Shown: positions 7,351-16,647, numbered from the stretch's first letter. The stretch: 38,370 bases of DNA from Shewanella algicola (GCF_014648035.1 NZ_BMQI01000049.1:1-38370), one strand, 5' to 3'. Translations and numbers: made by a program. The notes: generated from the sequence alone by a model not told the origin.

Positions 7351-7879
7351 AAAACCTTAAAGCACAATTGTGTAGTACTGGATGTGAGCTCCGGAGTACC
7401 ACGTTTTTTGTTTTGCATACATTATAGCGTTCGCGAGTTATTGAGCGACCCAAACAGAACGGGTATATCATAACCATGTTTGCGCATATTATGTTAGCAG
7501 ATATTTTCTGACTGACATTTCGGCTGAGCAGTAAAGCGAGGGCAAACACGCTGTCGTTATCGCTGTATTGACAACATTTGACTTTACACTAGCAGGTTAA
7601 ATGTTAACAAAATGATAATTTATTAGTGTTGATTTGTCATCTAGCGATTACTATACATGGCCGAAAGGCCAACTCGCCTACGATAAACGTTAGTATAATT
7701 TGTTACAAAATGGAATAGCTTTATTGTACAAATATAAAATAAATGTCTAAAAACACTCTGATTTCACATTTTCAGGACATTATACGATAAAAGTATTTTG
7801 ACGGATTAGTTGAATAAATCTTTTTTTTGACAAAATGATAACAATGTCGATTTGTTGACGGTTTTAATGGCTGCAGAAA
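7351..7879. other. AT-rich intergenic region between pilA and nadC
   Basis: I find no supported gene here. A minus-strand open frame of 83 codons (7298-7549) lacks a ribosome binding site and family likeness. The stretch from about 7580 to 7860 is strongly AT-rich, with runs such as tttttttt at 7822-7829, and could hold upstream elements for pilA. The CTAG-rich repeat begins at its right end. Confidence 0.5.
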
Positions 7880-8033
7880 GCCTAGAAGCTAGGGCGCTAC
7901 GCTGCGAGATACTGTAAAAGCTCAGCAGCAAAGTTGCCCTAGTATCTCAATCTCAGCAGCGAAGCTGTCCTAGAAGCGCAGCGGCCTAGCAGGATGTAGT
8001 CCGCCCTAGCACCTAGCACCTAGCAACTAGGAT
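7880..8033 (+). repeat. CTAG-rich intergenic repeat, copy 1
   Basis: Nine CTAG tetranucleotides fall in about 150 bases, separated by short GC-rich mini-hairpins such as CAGCGAAGCTG and GGATGTAGTCC. Blocks recur in the same order as in copy 2 (reverse complement, 10857-10985) and copy 3 (25627-25747). Examples are gcgctacgctgc, aaaagctcagcagc, ctagaagcgcagcg and cctagcagga, then gtagtccgccctag. The right edge is a short tandem of cctagca units ending about 10 bases from the nadC stop. There is no open frame. I read it as a dispersed non-coding repeat at gene 3' ends. Confidence 0.8.
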
Positions 8034-8042
8034 CTACAAGCA

Positions 8043-8921
8043 TCACGCTTTCAACCGTAGAGATAAGTCGAGTGCTTTAATATGTTTGGTGAGTGCGCCA
8101 ACTGATATATAGTCAACACCTGTTTGTGCGAATGTGGCTAGGGTATCAATGGTCACGTTACCTGACACCTCTAGTTTTGCGCCTTTGCCTTGATCTTTAT
8201 AACGGTTATTAAGGCTAACGGCATCGACCATCATGGTGACGTCGAAATTATCGAGCATAATGATGTCTGCCCCGCCATCGAGGGCTTGAGTTAACTCGGC
8301 TAATGATTCGACTTCCACTTCAACAGGTTTACTGTTATCTAATGCGCGCGCTGCAGTTATGGCTTGCGAAATGCCACCGCAGGCCATGATGTGGTTTTCT
8401 TTAATGAGAAAGGCATCAAATAACCCAATACGATGGTTTTTACCGCCGCCACAAGTAACAGCATATTTTTGCGCAGTACGTAAACCTGGAATGGTTTTGC
8501 GGGTGTCGAGTAAGCGGGTATGCGTACCTGAGAGTTTATCGACATAATGTTTAGTCAGGCTAGCAACGCCAGACAAGGTTTGAATGAAGTTCATGGCAGT
8601 TCGCTCACCAGTTAAAATGGCGCGGGCAGGGCCTGATAACTCACACAATACTTGATTAGGCACAACTAAGTCACCGTCGTCTACATGCCAATGCAGTACA
8701 ACTTCACCACCGAGTTGGTTAAACACTTGTTCGGCCCAGGCTTTACCGCAAAATACACCGTCTTCGCGGGTGATTAAGCTGCCTGAAACGTGTTTGTCAG
8801 CAGGAATGAGTTGTGCAGTAATGTCTGCCGTGAGCATATCTTCGATGCTGTTATGTGCACTGTGGCCTAAGTCTTCGTTGAGTGCTGTTTTTACGGCGTG
8901 GCGGATGTCATTTTCTAACAT
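8043..8921 (-). CDS. nadC: Nicotinate-nucleotide diphosphorylase (carboxylating), quinolinate phosphoribosyltransferase
   Basis: The 292-residue enzyme converts quinolinate and PRPP to nicotinate mononucleotide, CO2 and PPi in de novo NAD synthesis. Family signatures are GERTAMNFIQTLSGVAS, the DTRKTIPGLR motif with its substrate-binding Arg/Lys, GGGKNHRIGLFDAFLIKENH, the EVEVESL strand and IMLDNF. The length is usual. I start at the ATG at 8921 (MLENDIRHAV), with AAGGAC seven bases upstream. A TTG two codons earlier is less likely. It diverges from ampD, the same nadC/ampD arrangement as in E. coli and Shewanella. The CTAG repeat lies directly downstream. Confidence 0.96.
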   Translation of the reverse strand: MLENDIRHAVKTALNEDLGHSAHNSIEDMLTADITAQLIPADKHVSGSLITREDGVFCGKAWAEQVFNQLGGEVVLHWHVDDGDLVVPNQVLCELSGPARAILTGERTAMNFIQTLSGVASLTKHYVDKLSGTHTRLLDTRKTIPGLRTAQKYAVTCGGGKNHRIGLFDAFLIKENHIMACGGISQAITAARALDNSKPVEVEVESLAELTQALDGGADIIMLDNFDVTMMVDAVSLNNRYKDQGKGAKLEVSGNVTIDTLATFAQTGVDYISVGALTKHIKALDLSLRLKA

Positions 8922-9038
8922 AAGCAAAGTCCTTGCTAAAGAGCGTGATAGGGTAAAACGACTAGGGATAAATAGTGTAGTCGTTTACCAAAAAAGCATT
9001 TAAACAAGATTACCATATTTAAATGCCATACTTACACA

Positions 9039-9298
9039 GGACGTGTTTATCTTTGTTGATAAATTATGCAGTTGGTTCTTTTTTGTCAGGCAATCGTAAA
9101 TGAGTGCAGTTTAGCCCGCTTAATCAGTGAGTTTGTGAACAGTATGACTGGAAATAGCCTCTGTCCGAAGAGTTGCGGCTAAAACTGCTTTATACCGCGT
9201 TGGATAATCTCGACCTAGGGCAACTATTCCCGCAACTATCCGCCTTGCCTATAGCCATTTATCTCTCAATATAAACAATATACAAAGATAAGCACGCC
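9039..9298 (+). mobile_element. MITE-like element with terminal inverted repeats and broken ORF
   Basis: The left end GGACGTGTTTATCTTTGT (9039-9056) and the reverse complement of the right end, GGCGTGCTTATCTTTGT (9282-9298), match over 18 positions with one gap and one substitution. Between them lie two overlapping coding-like frames. One starts at an ATG at 9066 (MQLVLFCQAIVNECSLARL...) and stops at 9182. The other runs from about 9158 to a stop at 9272-9274, eight bases before the right repeat (SEELRLKLLYTALDNLDLG...). A small indel near 9158-9165 would join them into about 68 residues. This layout suggests a degraded or internally deleted insertion element. I see no clear target-site duplication and do not recognise the protein. 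Confidence 0.45.
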
Positions 9299-9379
9299 AT
9301 AGATACCAGCAATGTTTAGCATTGGTATTCAGGTTTATAACTGTTAAATTTACTGTATCGACATTGAGTTAAGGTTGTT

Positions 9380-9940
9380 ATGGCTATTGGATTATTAGTT
9401 AATGGTTGGTTGGCTAACGCGCGTCAGTGTATATCGCCACATTTTAATCAACGGCCTGATGGCGAGATCAGTTTGTTGGTTATCCACAATATTAGTTTGC
9501 CTGCGGGTTGCTTTGGTTTGCCGCACATCGACGGCTTGTTTCAGGGCTGTTTAGATATTGAAGCAGATAGTAGTTTTGCTGAGTTGGCTGGCTTAGAGGT
9601 TTCTGCCCACTTTTTAATTCGCCGTGATGGCGAGGTGGTGCAGTATGTTAGTTGTGATGATCGGGCTTGGCATGCTGGCGTATCAAGTTTTGATTCACGA
9701 TCAGGATGCAATGATTTTGCCATTGGTATTGAAATGGAAGGCACCGACACCAGTGGTTATACCGATGAGCAATATCAACAATTAACTCTGTTAACTTTGG
9801 CGTTAATGGCGCACTATCCTATGATTAAGTTACCTAATATTGTGGGGCATTGCGATATTGCTCCTGGACGCAAAACCGACCCAGGTGACAGTTTTGATTG
9901 GGTGCGCTATAAACAAGCTATTGTCGCTGCAACCGCTTGA
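9380..9940 (+). CDS. ampD: 1,6-anhydro-N-acetylmuramyl-L-alanine amidase AmpD
   Basis: The 186-residue cytosolic zinc amidase removes the stem peptide from anhydro-muropeptides during wall recycling and so limits the AmpR inducer of beta-lactamase. Zinc ligands are visible as H36 (LLVIHNISLP), H157 (VGHCDIAPGRKTDPG) and D167, with K165 and E118 at the catalytic positions. All are spaced as in the characterised Citrobacter AmpD. An Amidase_2 fold covers nearly the entire protein. There is no signal peptide, as expected for AmpD rather than AmiD. AAGG lies upstream of the ATG. ampE follows 59 bases downstream, forming the classic ampDE pair. Confidence 0.96.
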   Translation: MAIGLLVNGWLANARQCISPHFNQRPDGEISLLVIHNISLPAGCFGLPHIDGLFQGCLDIEADSSFAELAGLEVSAHFLIRRDGEVVQYVSCDDRAWHAGVSSFDSRSGCNDFAIGIEMEGTDTSGYTDEQYQQLTLLTLALMAHYPMIKLPNIVGHCDIAPGRKTDPGDSFDWVRYKQAIVAATA

Positions 9941-9999
9941 TACAGTTATCATCGATTGTTGATGGTTTTTAAGATATAGCACAGGTAAAAAGGATATTT

Positions 10000-10851
10000 A
10001 TGGCGTTATTTTCATTATTGGTCGCTATTTTAGTTGAACGGTTAAAGCTACTGCCAAGTAGCTTGCAGTTTAATCATTTGATGGAACGTTACCATAAACA
10101 ATTTTGGGATGATGAATCGTTAGGAACTGAGTTTGGCGTTGCAATGGCATTAATTTTGCCAGCATTAGTGGTGTTTTTGATTAGTCATTTATTGCACGGT
10201 ATTTTCTTTGATTTACTCAGTTTGCTGTTTTGGTTACTAATATCGATAGTGTGCTTTAGCCATCAAAATTTACGAGGACTGTTTAAACAATATATTCAGG
10301 CGGCTTGTCGTGGTGATGTACAGGCTTGTTACCGCTATGCTGGGCAACTTGATTGTGCTGAATGCCTTGATGTGGTTGATGAGCAAGATTTAGGTCAAAA
10401 TGTAGGTCAAACGGTGGCGTGGATTAATTACCGCTATTATGGCGCAGTGGCGTTGTTTTTGATTTTTTTTGGACCTGTAGGCGCCGTATTATATTGTAGC
10501 GTGCGCTTTTACAGTGACTTTAATATTAAAAATAACAAGGGGATGCCTTTAGTTGATCACTTGCACACCTTACTTGATTGGATACCCAGTCGATTATTTA
10601 GCTTTGGGTATGTGTTAAGTGGCCAATTTAGCAGTGGATTAGGGGCATGGCGCCAATATGCCTTGCGGTTAAGATGTGATGCTAAAACCATTGTGACCCA
10701 AACTGCTATTGCTGCAGAGTCATTGCCTGAGGCAGGCAATGCACCAATTAGTTTGCAGTCTACTTTAGCGTTGCTGGCATTAAGTAAACGTAACTTTGTG
10801 TTGTTATTAACTTTAGTGTCACTATTAACCATTTTTGGGTTTGTGAGTTAG
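10000..10851 (+). CDS. ampE: Membrane protein AmpE (beta-lactamase regulatory)
   Basis: The 283-residue inner-membrane protein begins MALFSLLVAILVERLKLLPS, the typical AmpE start. Hydrophobic segments lie near 45-85 (two helices), 140-165 and at the C-terminal end (265-282). AmpE belongs to the CobD/CbiB-like membrane family and was named for its partnership with AmpD in beta-lactamase induction. Its biochemical activity is not established. AAGGAT precedes the ATG at a good distance. The stop codon lies six bases before the second CTAG-rich repeat. Confidence 0.93.
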   Translation: MALFSLLVAILVERLKLLPSSLQFNHLMERYHKQFWDDESLGTEFGVAMALILPALVVFLISHLLHGIFFDLLSLLFWLLISIVCFSHQNLRGLFKQYIQAACRGDVQACYRYAGQLDCAECLDVVDEQDLGQNVGQTVAWINYRYYGAVALFLIFFGPVGAVLYCSVRFYSDFNIKNNKGMPLVDHLHTLLDWIPSRLFSFGYVLSGQFSSGLGAWRQYALRLRCDAKTIVTQTAIAAESLPEAGNAPISLQSTLALLALSKRNFVLLLTLVSLLTIFGFVS

Positions 10852-10856
10852 GTGGG

Positions 10857-10985
10857 GCTAGGGCGCGTCGCTTCTAGGTATTAGGGCGGACTACGTCCTG
10901 CTAGGTCGCTGCGCTTCTAGGGCAGCGTCGCTGCTGAGCTTTTATTGCCCCTAGCAGCGTAGCGCTCTAGTTTCTAGTTCCTAAA
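10857..10985 (-). repeat. CTAG-rich intergenic repeat, copy 2
   Basis: Seven CTAG sites fall in 129 bases. The reverse complement aligns block by block with copy 1: gcgctacgctgctagg, aaaagctcagcagcgacgctg, ccctagaagcgcagcg and cctagcaggacgtagtccgc. The core GGACTACGTCC forms a perfect GGAC/GTCC mini-hairpin. Relative to the gene it follows (ampE), its orientation equals that of copy 1 relative to nadC. It starts six bases after the ampE stop. Confidence 0.8.
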
Positions 10986-11132
10986 GCTTTCGGGTAAATG
11001 GTCTGACCCCTTTAATCTAAATATCAGTTATGCTCGGGGATTGAGCGTTTTAAACAAACTTGTGTGGCATTGTCAATAAGCTGGCAACTAGACACAGCCT
11101 GTATGATTTGATAAAGTGCGCTCTCTCATATT

Positions 11133-11149
11133 AATTGGTAAGACCAATT
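11133..11149 (+). promoter_or_regulatory. PdhR operator
   Basis: AATTGGTAAGACCAATT is a perfect 7-bp inverted repeat around a 3-base centre and matches the known E. coli PdhR box (ATTGGTnnnACCAAT). It lies 33 bases upstream of the pdhR ATG, fitting pyruvate-relieved autorepression of the pdhR-aceEF transcript. Confidence 0.9.
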
Positions 11150-11181
11150 GACAATTACTTGTTTAGGGAGCAGGGCGCCAG

Positions 11182-11934
11182 ATGGCTTATAGTAAAATTA
11201 ACCAGCCAAAAATATCTGATGTGATCATGGAGCAGTTAGAGCGCATGATCCTTGAAGGTAGTTTACAGCCGGGTCAGAAACTGCCTCCCGAGCGTGAACT
11301 TGCCGTGCAATTTGAAGTGTCTCGTCCTTCACTGCGCGAAGCTATTCAAAAATTAGAAGCAAAAGGGTTGCTTATGCGTCGTCAAGGCGGTGGCACCTAT
11401 GTAAAAGAACAACTCTGGCAAAGTCTTGCCGATCCTATCGTTGAATTAATGCATAGCGACTCAGAAAGTCAGTACGACTTACTGGAGTTTCGTCACGCCA
11501 CTGAAGGCATGATGGCGTATTTTGCTGCGCTGCGCGGCACCGATGCGGATATGAAAAACATCAACAAACGTATTGCTGAAGTTGAGTCGGCAACCAATAT
11601 TGACACTAAAGCCGATGCGATAGTGCGTTTTTATCGTGCAGTTGCAGAAGCGTCACACAATGTTGCCATGCTTCATCTAGTATTAAGTTTAACCCCTGTG
11701 CTGCATAAAAATGTAGCGCAAAATTTGGAACTTTTGAGCAGACGCGAAGAAACTTCCGCTACGGCAAATAATCACAGAAGAACATTACTCGCTGCGATTG
11801 TGCGCCGGGACCCAGACGCTGCACGTGCTGCTTCGAACGAGCATTTAAGCTACATCGAAGAAGTCATGTTGTCAGTAAGAGAAGAAGACAGTCGGTTGCA
11901 ACGTAGTTTGCGCCGTTTAAAGAGCGGCGTGTAA
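11182..11934 (+). CDS. pdhR: Pyruvate-responsive transcriptional repressor PdhR
   Basis: A 250-residue GntR-family regulator of the FadR/FCD subgroup. The N-terminal winged helix-turn-helix (about 7-75) includes LQPGQKLPPERELAVQFEVSRPSLREAIQKLEAKGLL and the wing RRQGGGTYV. The C-terminal FCD ligand domain covers about 95-235. In E. coli PdhR senses pyruvate and represses the PDH operon. The same role is likely here because its operator lies directly upstream and aceEF directly downstream (71-base gap). AGGGAG precedes the ATG. The basic tail (RLQRSLRRLKSGV) is usual for the family. Confidence 0.95.
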   Translation: MAYSKINQPKISDVIMEQLERMILEGSLQPGQKLPPERELAVQFEVSRPSLREAIQKLEAKGLLMRRQGGGTYVKEQLWQSLADPIVELMHSDSESQYDLLEFRHATEGMMAYFAALRGTDADMKNINKRIAEVESATNIDTKADAIVRFYRAVAEASHNVAMLHLVLSLTPVLHKNVAQNLELLSRREETSATANNHRRTLLAAIVRRDPDAARAASNEHLSYIEEVMLSVREEDSRLQRSLRRLKSGV

Positions 11935-12005
11935 CTGAGTTGTTGTGTCAACAAGCAACAACGAATGCCGAAATATAACTCCGTATATTAAAGAAGGACT
12001 GCGAG

Positions 12006-14672
12006 ATGTCTGAAGATATGCTTCAAGATTTAGACCCATCAGAAACCCAAGAGTGGGTTGATGCTCTGCAAGCTGTATTAGAGCAAGAAGGGCCTGAACG
12101 TGCACACTTTTTACTCGAAAAACTTATCGACAAAGCACGTCGTAACGGTACTCACTTACCGTACAACGCGACTACTGCGTATTTAAATACTATCCCTGCT
12201 GGCCAAGAGCCAAACATGCCAGGCAACCAAGAAATGGAGCGTCGTATACGCGCCATTATTCGTTGGAACGCATTAGCAATGGTATTACGTGGTTCTAAGA
12301 AAGATTTAGAGCTTGGTGGCCATATTTCAAGTTTTGCGTCTAGTGCGACGATTTATGATGTGTGTTTTAACCATTTCTTCCGTGCGCCTAATGAACAAGA
12401 CGGTGGCGATTTAGTGTATTTCCAAGGTCATATTGCACCTGGTATTTATGCGCGTTCATTCCTTGAAGGTCGTATTACTGAAGAGCAAATGGCTAACTTC
12501 CGTCAAGAAGTAGACGGCAAAGGCTTGTCTTCGTACCCGCACCCTAAGTTAATGCCTAGCTACTGGCAGTTCCCTACGGTATCGATGGGTCTAGGTCCTA
12601 TTCAAGCGATTTACCAAGCACGTTATTTAAAATATTTAACGGACCGTGGCTTAAAAGACTGCTCTAAGCAAACTGTTTACTGTTTCTTAGGCGACGGTGA
12701 GTGTGATGAGCCAGAAGCATTAGGTGCAATTGGTTTAGCTGCGCGCGAAGAATTGGATAACTTAGTGTTTATCGTTAACTGTAACTTACAGCGTCTTGAT
12801 GGCCCTGTACGTGGTAACGGTAAAATTATCCAAGAACTTGAAGGCGAATTCCGCGGCGCAGGCTGGGAAGTGGTTAAAGTGATTTGGGGTCGTTACTGGG
12901 ATCCATTATTGGCCCGTGACACTAGCGGTAAATTATTACAGTTAATGGAAGAAACCGTAGACGGTGAATACCAAAACTGTAAAGCCAAAGGCGGCGCTTG
13001 GACTCGTGAGCACTTCTTTGGTAAGTACCCAGAAACCGCTGAAATGGTGGCTAACATGTCAGACGATGACATTTGGCGTTTAAACCGTGGTGGTCATGAC
13101 CCTGTTAAAGTTTACGCAGCACTTGAGCATGCACAAAAAACCAAAGGTCGCCCAACGGTTATCTTGGCTAAAACCGTTAAAGGTTATGGTTTAGGTGATG
13201 CGGGTGAAGGTAAAAACATCGCGCATAACGTGAAGAAAATGGGCGTTGACGCTATTCGTCACTTCCGCGATCGTTTTAATATTCCGATCCCTGATGACAA
13301 GTTAGAAGATTTGCCTTTCTATCATCCAGGTCCAGATTCTGAAGAAGTGAAATACCTAAAGAGTCGTCGTGAAGCGTTATTAGGTTACTTACCACAACGT
13401 CGTGAGAAGTTTACCGAAGAACTTGAAGTGCCATCATTAAAGATTTTTGATTCGATTTTAAAAGGCTCTAACGGCCGTGAAATCTCGTCAACTATGGCAT
13501 TTGTTCGTGTATTAACTGCGTTGTTAAAAGACAAAGGCATTGGCAAGCGTGTTGTGCCAATTATTCCAGACGAAGCACGTACTTTTGGTATGGAAGGTTT
13601 ATTCCGTCAAGTGGGTATTTACGCTCACGAAGGCCAAAAATATGTTCCACAAGATTCAGATCAAGTGGCGTACTACCGTGAAGATAAAACCGGTCAGGTT
13701 TTACAAGAAGGTATTAACGAATTAGGCGCAATGTCATCTTGGGTATCAGCTGCAACCAGCTACTCAGTCAACGACATGCCAACGATTCCGTTTTACATCT
13801 ACTACTCAATGTTCGGTTTCCAACGTATTGGTGACATGGCATGGGCTGCAGGCGACATGCGCGCACGTGGTTTCTTAGTGGGTGGTACTTCAGGCCGTAC
13901 AACATTGAACGGCGAAGGTTTACAGCATCAAGACGGTCACAGCCACATTTTGGCTAACACTATCCCTAACTGTATCTCTTACGACCCTACATACGGTTAT
14001 GAAATTGCAGTAGTAGTACAAGATGGTGTTCGTCGCATGTATGGCGAAAACCAAGAAGATGTTTTCTATTACTTAACTACCATGAACGAAAACTACGTTC
14101 AGCCAGAAATGCCAGCCGGTGCCGAAGAAGGTATCGTAAAAGGTATTTACAAGCTTGAATCTGTAGCCGGTAGTGGTAAAGGCAAAGTACAGTTAATGGG
14201 TTGCGGCACCATTTTAGAAGAAGTGCGTAAAGCGGCTCAAGCACTAGCGAAAGACTTTGGTGTGAGTTCAGATGTATTCAGCGTCACCAGCTTTAACGAG
14301 TTAACTCGTGATGGCCAGGCTGCTGAGCGTTGGAACATGTTGCACCCAAGCGAACAGCCTAAGCAAGCTTATATTAGCCAGGTATTATCAGCTGATGCGC
14401 CAGCCATTGTAGCCACTGACTACATGAAGATTTACGGCGAGCAATTACGTGCTTATGTACCAACAGATTATAAAGTATTGGGTACTGATGGTTTTGGTCG
14501 TAGCGACAGCCGTGCAAACTTACGTCACCACTTTGAAGTTGACGCCAAGTTTATTGTTATTGCTGCACTGAAGTCACTTGTTGAGCGTAATGAAATGCCT
14601 GTTGATGTGTTAACTAAAACCATCGCTGAGTACGGCATTGACGCTGACAAGATCAACCCACAGTTCGCGTAA
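12006..14672 (+). CDS. aceE: Pyruvate dehydrogenase E1 component
   Basis: The 888-residue homodimeric E1p decarboxylates pyruvate with thiamine diphosphate and reductively acetylates the lipoyl groups of AceF. The ThDP-binding motif GDGECDEPEALGA ... NCNLQRLDGPV appears near residues 230-270. The length matches the AceE family (about 887), as does the N-terminal sequence (DLDPSETQEWVDALQAVLEQEG). The pyrimidine-domain half (about 480-700) and C-terminal transketolase-like domain follow. AAGGA stands eight bases before the ATG. aceF starts 11 bases downstream of the stop. Control by PdhR is expected. Confidence 0.97.
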   Translation: MSEDMLQDLDPSETQEWVDALQAVLEQEGPERAHFLLEKLIDKARRNGTHLPYNATTAYLNTIPAGQEPNMPGNQEMERRIRAIIRWNALAMVLRGSKKDLELGGHISSFASSATIYDVCFNHFFRAPNEQDGGDLVYFQGHIAPGIYARSFLEGRITEEQMANFRQEVDGKGLSSYPHPKLMPSYWQFPTVSMGLGPIQAIYQARYLKYLTDRGLKDCSKQTVYCFLGDGECDEPEALGAIGLAAREELDNLVFIVNCNLQRLDGPVRGNGKIIQELEGEFRGAGWEVVKVIWGRYWDPLLARDTSGKLLQLMEETVDGEYQNCKAKGGAWTREHFFGKYPETAEMVANMSDDDIWRLNRGGHDPVKVYAALEHAQKTKGRPTVILAKTVKGYGLGDAGEGKNIAHNVKKMGVDAIRHFRDRFNIPIPDDKLEDLPFYHPGPDSEEVKYLKSRREALLGYLPQRREKFTEELEVPSLKIFDSILKGSNGREISSTMAFVRVLTALLKDKGIGKRVVPIIPDEARTFGMEGLFRQVGIYAHEGQKYVPQDSDQVAYYREDKTGQVLQEGINELGAMSSWVSAATSYSVNDMPTIPFYIYYSMFGFQRIGDMAWAAGDMRARGFLVGGTSGRTTLNGEGLQHQDGHSHILANTIPNCISYDPTYGYEIAVVVQDGVRRMYGENQEDVFYYLTTMNENYVQPEMPAGAEEGIVKGIYKLESVAGSGKGKVQLMGCGTILEEVRKAAQALAKDFGVSSDVFSVTSFNELTRDGQAAERWNMLHPSEQPKQAYISQVLSADAPAIVATDYMKIYGEQLRAYVPTDYKVLGTDGFGRSDSRANLRHHFEVDAKFIVIAALKSLVERNEMPVDVLTKTIAEYGIDADKINPQFA

Positions 14673-14683
14673 GGGGATACAAA

Positions 14684-16639
14684 ATGGCTGATTTAAAGGA
14701 AGTTTTGGTTCCTAATATCGACACTGATGCAGTACAGGTTATTGAAATTTGTGCCGCAGTGGGTGATGTACTTGAGAAAGAAGCATCAATCATTACCGTT
14801 GAAAGCGATAAAGCGACCATGGACATTCCAGCGCCTTTTGCTGGTACGTTAGCAGAGCTGAAAGTCGCAGTAGGCGACACAGTGTCTGAAGGAACGTTAA
14901 TCGCAATGATGAGTGCAGCTGATGCTGCACCAGCAAAAGCCGAAGCGGCTCCAGCTCCTAAAGCTGAAGCGCCAGTGGCGCAAGCTGCGGCACCTGCACC
15001 TGTAGCCCCTGTTGCTGCACCTGCTGGTGGCTCAGAAGTTATCGAAGTTAAAGTGCCTGATATTGGCGGTGATACTGATGTTTCAATCATTGAAGTATTA
15101 GTAGCCGTTGGCGATAGCATTGAGGTTGATACCGGGTTAATTACCCTAGAAACCGACAAAGCAACCATGGACGTACCCTCACCTAAAGCAGGTGTGGTTA
15201 AAGAAGTGAAAGTGGCCTTGGGCGACAAAGTGTCTGAAGGTTCATTGGTGATTTTATTAGAAGTGGCAGGCTCTGCACCAGCAGCGGCTCCGCAAGCTCA
15301 AGCTGCACCCGCTGCGCAAGCAGCTCCTGCTGCAAGCACAACTCAGGTACAAGAAGTTCAAGTGCCAGACATTGGTGATGCTGCAGATGTGGATGTCATT
15401 GAAGTATTAGTGTCTGTGGGTGATGACATCACCTTAGATCAAGGCCTAATTACCCTTGAAACAGACAAAGCAACCATGGAAGTGCCTGCGCCGTTTGCCG
15501 GTAAACTTGTTTCGCTAACCGTTAAAGTAGGCGATAAAGTGTCTCAAGGTAGCTTAATTGCTACTATTGAAACCACAAGCTCAGCACCTGTTGCGCAAGC
15601 TGCTCCTGCGCAAGCTCCTGCTCCAGCAGCACCTGCCGCCCCAGCAGCTATGGCGGCAAGCCGTCCGCCAGTGCCGCATCACCCAAGTGCAGCAGCGCCA
15701 ACATCGACAGGTGCTGTACATGCATCGCCTGCAGTACGCCGTTTAGCGCGTGAGTTTGGTGTTGATTTAACAAAGGTTAGCGGTACCGGTCGTAAAGGTC
15801 GTATTTTAAAAGAAGACGTGCAAGCGTTTGTTAAGTACGAGTTGTCACGCCCTAAAGCTTCTGCAGCAACCAGCGTTGCTGGTGGTGCGGGTGGCTTAAA
15901 CGTGATTGCAGCGCCTAAAGTTGATTTCAGTAAGTTTGGTGAAGTGGAAGAAGTGCCATTAAGCCGTATCCAGAAAATCTCTGGTCCTAACTTGCACCGC
16001 AACTGGGTAACCATTCCACACGTGACTCAATTTGATGAAGCTGATATCACTGAGTTGGAAGCTTTCCGTAAGCAACAGAATGATATTGCTGCCAAGAAAA
16101 AGGCAGATTACAAAATCACTCCACTTGTGTTTATGATGAAAGCCGTTGCGAAAACATTGGCAGATTTCCCAGTGTTTAACTCAAGCTTAAGTGCTGATGG
16201 CGAATCACTTATCCAGAAGAAGTACTTCCATATTGGTGTTGCTGTTGATACACCAAACGGCCTAATGGTTCCGGTTGTACGTGATGTCGATAAAAAAGGC
16301 ATTGTTGAGTTGTCTCGTGAGTTAACCGATATTTCTATCCGTGCTCGTGATGGCAAGCTTAAGTCTGCAGACATGCAAGGCAGCTGTTTTACTATTTCAA
16401 GTTTAGGTGGTATTGGCGGTACGGCATTTACGCCGATTGTTAACTACCCAGACGTGGCTATTTTAGGTGTGTCAAAATCTGAAATTAAGCCTAAGTGGAA
16501 TGGTAAAGAATTTGAACCTAAATTAATGCTACCACTGTCGCTTTCATACGACCATCGTGTGATTGATGGTGCGATGGCCGCACGCTTCAGTGTGACCTTG
16601 TCAGCTATCTTATCTGACATCCGTACCATGATTTTGTAA
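14684..16639 (+). CDS. aceF: Pyruvate dehydrogenase E2, dihydrolipoamide acetyltransferase
   Basis: The 651-residue E2 core passes acetyl groups from E1 to CoA. Three N-terminal lipoyl domains are visible, with lipoylated lysines K43 (ESDKATMD), K159 (ETDKATMD) and K262 (ETDKATME). They are joined by long Ala/Pro linkers (about 85-115, 198-220 and 300-340). A peripheral subunit-binding domain follows at about 346-383 (SPAVRRLAREFGVDL...GRILKEDV), then the catalytic domain (about 415-651) with H624 in SYDHRVIDG. Three lipoyl domains match the E. coli form. The repetitive Ala/Pro coding creates a long antisense open frame that is only a shadow. GGGGAT lies upstream of the ATG. Confidence 0.97.
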   Translation: MADLKEVLVPNIDTDAVQVIEICAAVGDVLEKEASIITVESDKATMDIPAPFAGTLAELKVAVGDTVSEGTLIAMMSAADAAPAKAEAAPAPKAEAPVAQAAAPAPVAPVAAPAGGSEVIEVKVPDIGGDTDVSIIEVLVAVGDSIEVDTGLITLETDKATMDVPSPKAGVVKEVKVALGDKVSEGSLVILLEVAGSAPAAAPQAQAAPAAQAAPAASTTQVQEVQVPDIGDAADVDVIEVLVSVGDDITLDQGLITLETDKATMEVPAPFAGKLVSLTVKVGDKVSQGSLIATIETTSSAPVAQAAPAQAPAPAAPAAPAAMAASRPPVPHHPSAAAPTSTGAVHASPAVRRLAREFGVDLTKVSGTGRKGRILKEDVQAFVKYELSRPKASAATSVAGGAGGLNVIAAPKVDFSKFGEVEEVPLSRIQKISGPNLHRNWVTIPHVTQFDEADITELEAFRKQQNDIAAKKKADYKITPLVFMMKAVAKTLADFPVFNSSLSADGESLIQKKYFHIGVAVDTPNGLMVPVVRDVDKKGIVELSRELTDISIRARDGKLKSADMQGSCFTISSLGGIGGTAFTPIVNYPDVAILGVSKSEIKPKWNGKEFEPKLMLPLSLSYDHRVIDGAMAARFSVTLSAILSDIRTMIL

Positions 16640-16647
16640 ATAAATAG

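Noticed and set aside
7298..7549. 83-codon minus-strand open frame upstream of pilA
   Set aside because: No ribosome binding site, no recognisable domain, and it overlaps the likely pilA promoter region.
7880..8033. CRISPR-like array in the CTAG-rich repeat
   Set aside because: Unit lengths are irregular, there are no regular unique spacers and no cas genes in the window.
10999..11012. ggtctgacccc motif resembling sequences near REP-associated transposases
   Set aside because: A single short match with no partner or transposase nearby; it may be chance.
14653..15228. 191-codon minus-strand open frame rich in Ala, Ser and Thr
   Set aside because: It is the antisense shadow of the repeated lipoyl domains and Ala/Pro linkers of aceF.
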